The notes below the pieces were generated by a model that saw nothing but the letters and a program-made list of their open reading frames with translations, was not told the DNA's origin and ran no database searches. A stretch of 30,267 nt of DNA from Clostridia bacterium (GTDB taxonomy: Bacteria; Bacillota; Clostridia; Saccharofermentanales; Saccharofermentanaceae), in assembly GCA_017881645.1 (NCBI GenBank), contig JADGQQ010000069.1, positions 1 through 30,267 on the forward strand, in the 5' to 3' direction. This document shows positions 24,088-30,267 of this stretch, piece by piece. The first letter of the stretch is position 1. Every line of letters begins with the position of its first letter. The translations under genes were made by a program, and so were the position numbers.

Positions 24088-25146
24088 ATGAGAACAAGCG
24101 ATTTTTATTATGATTTGCCTGAAGAATTGATTGCGCAGCACCCTCCGCAGGTGAGGGGCGATTCCCGTCTAATGTCTGTTGATGGCGACACGGGGTTCAT
24201 TCAGCACATGAATTTTCTGGAGCTCCCGTCTCTTCTTCACCCCGGAGACTGCCTGGTGGTCAACAATACGCGGGTAATTCCGGCTCGTCTGCTCGGTGTA
24301 CGGGAAGATACCGGCGCTGCCGTGGAAATCCTTCTTCTGAAGCGACTGAGCAAAGATTCGTGGGAGACGATTGTTCGCCCGGGCAAGAAAGTCCGGAAAG
24401 ATCACGTTGTGGTCTTTATCCCCGGCAAACTTTCCTGCCGCGTGGAAGAAGTGCTGGATACCGGCAACCGGATTGTGCGGTTTTTTTTCACCGGAATTTG
24501 GGAAGAGATTCTTGACGAAGCGGGAACCATGCCTTTACCGCCGTATATTCATGAACAGCTGGAAGACCGCGAACGGTATCAGACGATCTATTCCCGAGAC
24601 CCGGGGTCTGCAGCGGCACCAACGGCGGGACTGCATTTCACGAAGGAACTGCTCGGGGAAATCCGCGCAATGGATGTAACCATCGCTGAACTTACACTTC
24701 ATGTCGGACTTGGGACTTTTCGCCCTGTAAAGAGCGGTGAGATTACGGAACACGTGATGCATTCGGAGTGGTATTCTTTTACACAAGAGGCATCAGAGCA
24801 GGTTCGAATGGCCAAAGCCCGCGGCGGCAGAATCATTGCAGTCGGGACGACAAGCTGCCGGACGTTGGAGTCCGTAGCGGCAAAAGATCCCGAAATGAAC
24901 GCGTCGGAGGGGTGGACGGATATTTTTATATATCCCGGCTACACTTTCAAATGCATAGATGCTTTGATCACGAATTTTCATCTGCCGGAATCAACGCTCA
25001 TCATGCTTGTGTCGGCTTTTGCAGGGAAAGAACACGTGCTCGCGGCCTACAAGGAAGCCATAGAACAGAAATATCGATTTTTCAGCTTTGGAGATGCCAT
25101 GTTTCTCACAAAAATGCAGTCGGCTCAACAGGAGACAGAAGGGTAA
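24088..25146 (+). CDS. queA: S-adenosylmethionine:tRNA ribosyltransferase-isomerase
   Basis: A 352-aa enzyme that transfers and isomerises the ribosyl part of SAM onto preQ1-modified tRNA to give epoxyqueuosine. The start MRTSDFYYDLPEELIAQHP is the standard family opening, so ATG 24088 is firm. Further blocks are NNTRVIPARL, APTAGLHFT, LHVGLGTFRPV, HSEWYS, GTTSCRTLES and TNFHLPESTLIMLVSAFAG. No ribosome-binding site precedes the ATG, and the predicted -10 ends 8 nt before it, so the message may be leaderless or nearly so. tgt follows after 3 bp. Confidence 0.96.
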   Translation: MRTSDFYYDLPEELIAQHPPQVRGDSRLMSVDGDTGFIQHMNFLELPSLLHPGDCLVVNNTRVIPARLLGVREDTGAAVEILLLKRLSKDSWETIVRPGKKVRKDHVVVFIPGKLSCRVEEVLDTGNRIVRFFFTGIWEEILDEAGTMPLPPYIHEQLEDRERYQTIYSRDPGSAAAPTAGLHFTKELLGEIRAMDVTIAELTLHVGLGTFRPVKSGEITEHVMHSEWYSFTQEASEQVRMAKARGGRIIAVGTTSCRTLESVAAKDPEMNASEGWTDIFIYPGYTFKCIDALITNFHLPESTLIMLVSAFAGKEHVLAAYKEAIEQKYRFFSFGDAMFLTKMQSAQQETEG

Positions 25147-25149
25147 CAT

Positions 25150-26295
25150 ATGTCACAGGATGCAATTACACCCCCGGTCCGGTACGAACATATCCATACA
25201 TGCGCACAGTCCGGCGCTCGTCTCGGACGGGTACACACACCGCACGGATCTTTTATGACGCCCGCCTTTATGCCGGTCGGCACGCAGGCGACGGTTAAAG
25301 GTATGGCTCCGGAAGAAATTGCGGGCATGGGTGCCGGTATCATGCTGTCAAATACATACCACCTCTGGCTGCGTCCGGGCGGCGATGTTGTCCGTGATGC
25401 GGGCGGCCTTCATACGTTTATGAACTGGAAAGGCGCCGTTCTTACAGACAGCGGCGGATTTCAGGTTTTTTCACTTGCGAAACCCAAAGACATCACAGAA
25501 GAGGGCGTGCGGTTCAAATCCCATATCGACGGATCGCGTTTGATGCTGTCTCCTGAGAAATCCATCGAAATTCAAAATGATCTGGGTGCGGATATTATTA
25601 TGGCTTTTGATGAGTGTACGCCCTGGCCGTGTGAATACGAGTATGCAAAAAGATCTCTGGAGCGTACGACAAGGTGGCTTGAACGCTGCATAGAGGCACA
25701 TAAAAATACCGGAAAACAAGCGCTTTTCGGCATTATTCAGGGTGGAACATATCCGGATCTTCGCAGGCAGAGCGCCAAAGAAATAACGGCTTTCGATTTG
25801 CCGGGGTTTGCGATTGGCGGTCTCTCTGTCGGCGAGCCTGGAGAATTGATGTACCAGATGCTGGATGAGACGGTTCCTTTGATGCCGTGGGACAAGCCGC
25901 GTTATCTGATGGGTGTCGGTACGCCGGATTACCTGATCGAGGGAGCGATTCGCGGCATTGATATGTTTGACTGCGTTCTTCCGACAAGAATCGGACGAAA
26001 CGGTACGGTACTGACACGAAAAGGACGTCTGATCGTCCGCGATGCAAAGTGCGCCCGGGATTTTTCTCCGATTGAAGAATCGTGCGATTGCTACGCTTGT
26101 AAAAATTATTCGAGAGCTTATATTCGCCATTTGCTGAAAGCCGGCGAAATGTTTGGACTACGGCTTTGCTCATGGCATAACCTGCATTTTCTCATGAAGA
26201 TCATGGAGGAAGTCAGAGAAGCTATCGCACAGGATCGGCTTCTGGATTACCGGAATGAATTTTTTGCGGATTTCGGATATAAGAAAAAGGTGTAA
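25150..26295 (+). CDS. tgt: tRNA-guanine transglycosylase
   Basis: Exchanges guanine-34 for preQ1 in tRNAs with GUN anticodons (Asp, Asn, His, Tyr), preceding QueA in the pathway. It has 381 aa. Asp100 (LTDSGGFQVFSL) and Asp274 (FDCVLPTR) are the acid/nucleophile pair, GFAIGGLSVGEP binds the base, and C312, C314, C317 and H343 form the zinc site. AAGGG at 25139-25143 lies before the ATG. It forms an operon with queA with 3 bp between. No terminator is visible after it, so transcription may continue into yajC. Confidence 0.97.
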   Translation: MSQDAITPPVRYEHIHTCAQSGARLGRVHTPHGSFMTPAFMPVGTQATVKGMAPEEIAGMGAGIMLSNTYHLWLRPGGDVVRDAGGLHTFMNWKGAVLTDSGGFQVFSLAKPKDITEEGVRFKSHIDGSRLMLSPEKSIEIQNDLGADIIMAFDECTPWPCEYEYAKRSLERTTRWLERCIEAHKNTGKQALFGIIQGGTYPDLRRQSAKEITAFDLPGFAIGGLSVGEPGELMYQMLDETVPLMPWDKPRYLMGVGTPDYLIEGAIRGIDMFDCVLPTRIGRNGTVLTRKGRLIVRDAKCARDFSPIEESCDCYACKNYSRAYIRHLLKAGEMFGLRLCSWHNLHFLMKIMEEVREAIAQDRLLDYRNEFFADFGYKKKV

Positions 26296-26382
26296 TGGCA
26301 GAAACGTGCGAAAATCCTGCGACCATAGATATTTTTTGCGCGGTCAAATTTGAACGTATGTGTTATATACCGCACAATTAAC

Positions 26383-26412
26383 TTGCATTATCCGTGAATC
26401 CAATGATAAAAT
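26383..26412 (+). promoter_or_regulatory. Possible promoter for yajC-scfA
   Basis: TTGCAT (26383-26388), 18 bp and TAAAAT (26407-26412). The leader would be about 50 nt. Nothing else recognisable lies in 26296-26467. Confidence 0.4.
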
Positions 26413-26467
26413 AAGACACACGAATTTGAATATGGATAAGCTGCAATGCAGCTATATGGAGGTTTCA

Positions 26468-26812
26468 ATGCTTTTAACCAATCTTTTCCTTGCCGCTACT
26501 ACGAAAGCTGCCGGCTCATCTACTGGTATATTTGGTCTTGATACGGGCAGTCTTATGATGGTTGTTCTGCTTGTCGGCGTTTTCGGTCTTATGTATGTTT
26601 TCACCATTCGTCCGCAGCGCAAGCGTGACAAGGAACTGAAAAGTCAGGTGTCGAAGATGGCCGTCGGCGATACGGTTGTTACTATCGGCGGACTCTTCGG
26701 AACGGTTGCCAATATTCAGGATGACAATGTGACTCTGACGACGAGCATTGCGCATACCATGGTGACATATAAGAAGTCTTCGATCAGCACGATTATCCCG
26801 CGCCAGATATAA
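26468..26812 (+). CDS. yajC: Preprotein translocase subunit YajC
   Basis: A 114-aa single-span membrane protein that associates with SecDF and the Sec translocon. One membrane helix (about residues 27-46) is followed by the family signature FTIRPQRKRDKE and the C-terminal VGDTVVTIGGLFGTV. The start at ATG 26468 has GGAGG at 26458-26462 with 5-nt spacing. The longest frame starts 36 codons earlier without such a site. In many Clostridia yajC lies beside queA-tgt and secD-secF. Here it is followed by the SCIFF gene 27 bp downstream, and no secDF is present in the window. Confidence 0.94.
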   Translation: MLLTNLFLAATTKAAGSSTGIFGLDTGSLMMVVLLVGVFGLMYVFTIRPQRKRDKELKSQVSKMAVGDTVVTIGGLFGTVANIQDDNVTLTTSIAHTMVTYKKSSISTIIPRQI

Positions 26813-26839
26813 GAAGTATATTTTCGAAGGAGAACGAAC

Positions 26840-26983
26840 ATGAAACACATTAAGACCATTCAGACCGCCTGCGTGAAGACGCCTGCATCCGGGAAAGCCT
26901 GCGGAGAATGTCAGACATCCTGTCAGTCCGCCTGCAAGACCAGCTGTACGGTTGCCAACCAGAAATGTGAGTCAGACCGCTGA
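26840..26983 (+). CDS. scfA: SCIFF precursor peptide (six cysteines in forty-five)
   Basis: A 47-aa peptide starting MKHIKTIQT and containing the family core ECQTSCQSACKTSCTVANQ. Such peptides are ranthipeptide-type RiPP precursors found across Clostridia, and the neighbouring radical SAM enzyme installs a cysteine-to-threonine thioether. As I recall from the Clostridium thermocellum CteA work, the link joins Cys32 and Thr37, and both residues are at exactly these positions here. Cysteines are at 11, 21, 24, 28, 32, 36 and 43: seven rather than six, the extra one being Cys11. AAGGAG (26827-26832) gives 7-nt spacing. Probably cotranscribed with yajC. The biological role of SCIFF products is poorly known, with quorum-sensing-like roles suggested. 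Confidence 0.96.
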   Translation: MKHIKTIQTACVKTPASGKACGECQTSCQSACKTSCTVANQKCESDR

Positions 26984-27028
26984 GCGGAATGCACGCAGGA
27001 TTTTGAAGAATATACTCGTTTTCAGCAG

Positions 27029-27067
27029 ATAGTGGAGATAGTAACAGCTGTCTTCACTATTTTTTTT
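27029..27067 (+). terminator. Strong terminator/attenuator between scfA and scfB
   Basis: ATAGTGGAGATAG pairs with CTGTCTTCACTAT over all 13 positions (two G-T wobbles) around a TAACAG loop. The T-tract runs 27060-27067. It sits between the precursor and its maturase, in the same direction. scfB transcription must therefore rely on read-through or on a promoter after it; none is obvious in 27068-27129. Confidence 0.88.
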
Positions 27068-27095
27068 GTTCGGACGGGAGACATAAACAGATCGA

Positions 27096-27112
27096 CTTTG
27101 CACTTCGCAAAG
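27096..27112 (+). promoter_or_regulatory. Hairpin directly before the scfB ribosome-binding site
   Basis: CTTTGC and GCAAAG pair over 6 bp around ACTTC. The hairpin ends 5 nt before AGGAGG (27118-27123). It may keep the ribosome-binding site clear, be a processing remnant, or be incidental. Confidence 0.35.
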
Positions 27113-27129
27113 CAAACAGGAGGCATATT

Positions 27130-28575
27130 TTGGTTCATGCATTTGAAATGAAAAACCGGTTCATCGCATATGATTCGGAATCGTGTGCGCTTCATGAACT
27201 CGATGAAATGGCGTACGGTGTTCTTTGCAAGTTCATTGCTGCGGACGGACAGACGCCGGATATAAGTGTCTTTGAGGAGCTCGCATCCGCGAAAAACTAT
27301 GATTTGCAGGATCTGCTGGAATGCAGGGATGATTTCTCGGTCCTGATCGCGCAGGGGGGTCTTTTTACACCGGGCAGGGATGTCGGTATCGAAGCTCTTT
27401 ATCCGGAAGCGCCGGTAATCAAAGCCATGTGCCTTCATATCTGTCATGACTGCAATCTGCGCTGCACCTACTGTTTTGCAGGAACAGGCGATTTCGGTAC
27501 CGGAAAAAGGTCCATGCTCGATGTAGAGACGGGGAAACGGGCCATTGATTTCCTGATTGCCTCATCGAGAGGAAGACATCATCTGGATGTTGATTTTTTC
27601 GGCGGTGAACCGCTGATGAACTGGCCGGTCGTGGTTGCTTTAACGGAGTATTGCGAAGAAATGAGCAAAAAGACCGGGAAAGAAATTCGGCTGACGATTA
27701 CAACGAACGCACTGCTTTTGGATGCCGAAAAATCGGCATTCATCAACCAGCACATGAAAAACTGTGTGCTCAGTCTGGACGGACGGCCTGAAGTGCATGA
27801 CCGGATGCGTCCGGGCATCGGCGGGAAAGGTTCCTATGAAGCCGTATCCGGACGCATCAGGGCTTTTCTGGATGTCCGGAATTCTGATGAGTCGCTGTAT
27901 CACGAGCATTACGTTCGGGGCACGTATACCAGGAACAATCTTGACTTTTCGAAAGACGTTATTCATATGGCAGAAGTATTGGGCGCCCGGCATATTTCGG
28001 TTGAACCGGTCGTCGCGGAAGACGGTGCAGGGTATGAGATCCGCATGGAAGATCTCCCGCAGATCGAAAAGGAATATGAGGACCTTGCGGAATATATTCT
28101 TATGACCCGGAAAACCAATGATCCGGTGCAGTTTTTCCATTTCATTATGGATATGCAGGGAGGACCTTGCGTTTATAAGAGGCTAAAAGGCTGCGGCGTC
28201 GGCGCCGAATACTGCGCCGTGACACCGGACGGAGATATCTATCCGTGTCACCAGTTCGCCGGTGACGCATCTTTCCGGATGGGGAATGTCCGTGATTTGG
28301 ACGATCTTCTGGATGAATCCGGGAATCTTCTGCCGGGCAAAAAGGCGGAAGATATATTGAATCCGGAAGTGCACGACAAATTCATCGAACGCCTGATGCC
28401 CAAAAAAGAAGCATGCAAAACGTGTTTCGCCCGCTACAACTGCGGAGGCGGCTGCGCTGCCAACAGCCTGCATGCCACAGGTTCTCTGGACGGCATGTAT
28501 GAAGTCAGCTGCAGGCTTGCAAAAAAGCGTCTCGAATGTTCACTTTGGCTGGCAGTCGCAGGGCAGGACGCATAA
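27130..28575 (+). CDS. scfB: SCIFF radical SAM maturase
   Basis: A 481-aa radical SAM/SPASM-type enzyme that forms the thioether in the SCIFF peptide. The [4Fe-4S] SAM cluster motif is C108-x3-C112-x2-C115 (CNLRCTYC), followed by FFGGEPLMNW. Auxiliary-cluster cysteines are visible at C347, C355, C362 and C373 and at C429-x2-C432-x5-C438-x3-C442, with C461 downstream. Residues 1-95 form the peptide-recognition region. The start is TTG at 27130, well spaced from AGGAGG at 27118-27123, and fits the family opening (VHAFEMKNR). The terminator between it and scfA suggests that it is made in lower amounts than its substrate. Confidence 0.95.
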   Translation: MVHAFEMKNRFIAYDSESCALHELDEMAYGVLCKFIAADGQTPDISVFEELASAKNYDLQDLLECRDDFSVLIAQGGLFTPGRDVGIEALYPEAPVIKAMCLHICHDCNLRCTYCFAGTGDFGTGKRSMLDVETGKRAIDFLIASSRGRHHLDVDFFGGEPLMNWPVVVALTEYCEEMSKKTGKEIRLTITTNALLLDAEKSAFINQHMKNCVLSLDGRPEVHDRMRPGIGGKGSYEAVSGRIRAFLDVRNSDESLYHEHYVRGTYTRNNLDFSKDVIHMAEVLGARHISVEPVVAEDGAGYEIRMEDLPQIEKEYEDLAEYILMTRKTNDPVQFFHFIMDMQGGPCVYKRLKGCGVGAEYCAVTPDGDIYPCHQFAGDASFRMGNVRDLDDLLDESGNLLPGKKAEDILNPEVHDKFIERLMPKKEACKTCFARYNCGGGCAANSLHATGSLDGMYEVSCRLAKKRLECSLWLAVAGQDA

Positions 28576-28579
28576 GTTA

Positions 28580-28588
28580 TGTTACAAT
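28580..28588 (+). promoter_or_regulatory. Possible extended -10 promoter for the carbonic anhydrase-like gene
   Basis: TGT precedes TACAAT (28583-28588) just after the end of scfB, about 39 nt before the next ATG. There is no clear -35. Confidence 0.33.
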
Positions 28589-28626
28589 GATTTTGTAGAT
28601 TTTATTGAACGCTGCGGAGGTGCCGT

Positions 28627-29157
28627 ATGCTCTATTCATATAAGGGAATCTGGCCGGATATGGAGGACGGCGCTTATACCGCGCCGACCGCGAGTATCAT
28701 CGGCGAGGTTATGCTGGCTGCAGGCAGCAGCTGCTGGTTCGGGTCAGTTCTTCGCGGTGATGAAGCGAAAATTACGGTCGGACGATATTCCAATATTCAG
28801 GACAATTGCGTTCTCCACTGTGATCGGGGTATTCCTGTCGTAATCGGTGAATATGTCACTGTTGGACACGGTGTCATTCTTCACAGCTGCGAGATTGGGG
28901 ATCATGCCATGATCGGTATGGGAGCGACTGTGCTGAGCCGTGCAAAAATCGGTGAAGGTGCAGTTGTTGCTGCGGGCGCAGTTGTCAGAGAGGGCGAAAT
29001 AGTCCCTCCGTACACTCTTTATGCAGGGATTCCTGCGACCTTTAGGAAGGAACTCGATCCCTCATCCAAAGAACAGAGAATTGATAATGCAATGGAATAT
29101 ATCAAGCTAATGAAGGATTATGTGCATATGGAGGGTAAGGAATGGCAACAGAACTGA
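28627..29157 (+). CDS. Gamma-carbonic anhydrase-like hexapeptide-repeat protein
   Basis: A 176-aa left-handed beta-helix protein of the gamma-carbonic anhydrase/PaaY/YrdA family. Hexapeptide repeats run through residues 20-120. The three zinc histidines are present: H64 (VLHCD), H81 (VGHG) and H86 (LHSC). RGDEAKITVGRYSNIQDN is the family signature. Activity as a carbonic anhydrase is not assured, since many relatives show little. GGAGGT lies upstream of the ATG. The 3' end overlaps the next gene by 16 nt, suggesting coupling with the HD-domain protein. Confidence 0.92.
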   Translation: MLYSYKGIWPDMEDGAYTAPTASIIGEVMLAAGSSCWFGSVLRGDEAKITVGRYSNIQDNCVLHCDRGIPVVIGEYVTVGHGVILHSCEIGDHAMIGMGATVLSRAKIGEGAVVAAGAVVREGEIVPPYTLYAGIPATFRKELDPSSKEQRIDNAMEYIKLMKDYVHMEGKEWQQN

Positions 29158-29804
29158 CCATTAAAGACATTCAGAAGAGCGAAGAAGTGAAAGTTCTTCT
29201 GCAGGCGTCTTCACTGCAGATGAGTTCACTGGGTTATACGGAACATTCTTTTCGACATTGCCGGCTGGTCTCCAATAAATGCGGAGAGATATTGGAGGCG
29301 ATCGGTGAGGATGAGCACACCATTGAGCTCGGCAAGATTGCCGGATATATTCATGATATCGGGAATGCCGTCAACCGCACCAATCACGCCATGTCAGGGG
29401 CTCTTCTTGCCTATGACATGCTGCTCCGGAAAGGAATGAACTATAACGACGCTGCAATCGTCATGATGGCTATCGCCAATCACGATGAGGGTGAAGGTTC
29501 GCCGGTCAGCAAAATGGCTGCCGCGCTGATTTTATCCGATAAAGCTGACGTGCACAGAAGCCGCGTGACGAACCGTGCACTCGAGACGTTTGACATTCAT
29601 GACCGTGTCAATTACGCGGCAACAACTTCAATCCTTATTGTCGAAGACAATAAAGCCAAGCTTGATATTGAAATTGATACGAAGATCTGCCCAGTAATGG
29701 ATTATTTCGAAATTTTCCTGAACCGCATGAAAATGTGCAGAAAAGCGGCTACATTTCTTGGACTCACTTTTGAACTGTTTATCAATCAGACGCAGCTTTT
29801 GTAA
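29142..29804 (+). CDS. HD-domain metal-dependent phosphohydrolase
   Basis: A 220-aa protein with an HD hydrolase fold. The metal ligands visible are H39 (in TEHSFRHC), H71-D72 (YIHDIGN) and D133 (LSDKADVHRSR), with NHDEG at 113-117. HD proteins hydrolyse nucleotides, ppGpp or cyclic dinucleotides, and the substrate cannot be told from sequence. The start overlaps the previous gene, and GGAGGGTAAGGA is available as a ribosome-binding site. The gene lies 49 bp before dnaG. A dGTPase is often found at this position in Firmicutes, but the length of 220 aa is shorter than Dgt. Confidence 0.85.
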   Translation: MATELTIKDIQKSEEVKVLLQASSLQMSSLGYTEHSFRHCRLVSNKCGEILEAIGEDEHTIELGKIAGYIHDIGNAVNRTNHAMSGALLAYDMLLRKGMNYNDAAIVMMAIANHDEGEGSPVSKMAAALILSDKADVHRSRVTNRALETFDIHDRVNYAATTSILIVEDNKAKLDIEIDTKICPVMDYFEIFLNRMKMCRKAATFLGLTFELFINQTQLL

Positions 29805-29853
29805 TCGTGCCGAGGCACAGATTTTCAAAATAAAGTGAAACAGGTGGATATAC

Positions 29854-30267
29854 GTGGCAGGTCATTCAGGGGGTATTCCTGAAAATATAATAGAGGAAAT
29901 CATAGCCCGCAACGATATTGCATCGGTTGTCGGGCAATTTGTGCGCTTTTCGAAAACATCCGGGCAGAATCTGTTCGGCCTGTGCCCTTTTCATTCGGAA
30001 GATACGCCGTCTTTCTCCGTATCGACCTCCAAACAGATCTATTACTGTTTTGGCTGTCACAAAGGCGGGAATGTGATTCATTTCATGATGGAAATAGAAA
30101 AGTGCGGATATCTCGATGCGGTGAAGATGCTGGCCGAGAAGGCACAGATTCAGATTCCGGAGCCGGAAGATGAATCTTATCGCAGGGAATCGCAGCTCCG
30201 CGATCGTGTCAGGGAAGCACTTGTGGAAGCCGCACGTTATTTCTATCAGAATCTCCAGTCGCCCCGC
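29854..30267 (+). CDS. dnaG: DNA primase, 5' part
   Basis: Synthesises RNA primers for replication. The 138 codons present cover the N-terminal CHC2 zinc-binding domain: C44-PF-H47 with C65-FG-C68 (LCPFHSEDTPSF, YYCFGCHKGGN), followed by HFMMEIEKCGYLDAVKMLAEKA. The Toprim catalytic core and helicase-binding domain lie beyond the window end, so the gene is cut off here. The start is GTG at 29854 with CAGGTGG at 29841-29847 about 6 nt upstream. Confidence 0.94.
   Translation, partial: MAGHSGGIPENIIEEIIARNDIASVVGQFVRFSKTSGQNLFGLCPFHSEDTPSFSVSTSKQIYYCFGCHKGGNVIHFMMEIEKCGYLDAVKMLAEKAQIQIPEPEDESYRRESQLRDRVREALVEAARYFYQNLQSPR

Noticed and set aside
1..30267. CRISPR arrays, insertion sequences, prophage or integrase genes
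   Set aside because: No regularly spaced repeats, terminal inverted repeats with a transposase, or phage-type genes were found. The tRNA-Pro is not followed by an integrase or a visible partial tRNA repeat.

Overview
The window reads as ordinary chromosomal DNA from an anaerobic, low-to-mid GC Gram-positive bacterium of the class Clostridia. The evidence is: strong AGGAGG-type ribosome-binding sites with frequent TTG/GTG starts; an SCIFF peptide and its radical SAM maturase beside yajC and queA-tgt; a folate-dependent TrmFO; a fused 2-hydroxyacyl-CoA dehydratase-type activase; and a comM-dprA-topA-trmFO run. I cannot place it to genus. No prophage, transposase, CRISPR array, rRNA or resistance gene is visible.

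Layout. 1-160: tRNA-Pro(CGG) and a strong terminator. 199-1590: a helix-hairpin-helix protein and a rhomboid-like membrane protein without catalytic residues. 1733-3100: thyA and folA, a thymidylate/folate pair. 3191-3660: a small monocistronic gene of unknown function with its own promoter and terminator. 3715-13253: an apparent operon of an unknown 272-aa protein, a giant 1490-aa iron-sulfur activase/reductase whose start overlaps it, ridA, polA, coaE and a small membrane protein. 13302-14393 (minus): ychF. 14699-21224: comM, dprA, topA and trmFO (DNA uptake and processing, topology, tRNA methylation). 21276-22235: a DUF624 membrane protein. 22296-23968 (minus): dapA-dapB (lysine/diaminopimelate synthesis). 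24088-26295: queA-tgt (queuosine in tRNA), from a promoter interlocked with that of dapA. 26468-28575: yajC, scfA (the SCIFF precursor) and scfB. 28627-30267: a gamma-carbonic-anhydrase-like protein, an HD-domain protein and the 5' part of dnaG, which runs off the window.

Most genes are housekeeping. The parts most worth a second look are: the SCIFF locus, where a seven-cysteine precursor is followed by a strong intrinsic terminator before its maturase; the unknown 272-aa protein overlapping the double-activase iron-sulfur protein; the apparently near-leaderless queA start inside interlocked promoters; the small gene at 3327; and the degenerate-looking gap before comM. SCIFF is an established ribosomal peptide family, so it is not a new system as such. 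I see no clear evidence for a wholly undescribed multi-gene system. The best candidate for new biology is the 272-aa/1490-aa pair. Several gene starts were moved downstream to the codon that has a properly spaced ribosome-binding site (thyA, 3761, 4572, topA, 21276, dapB, yajC).
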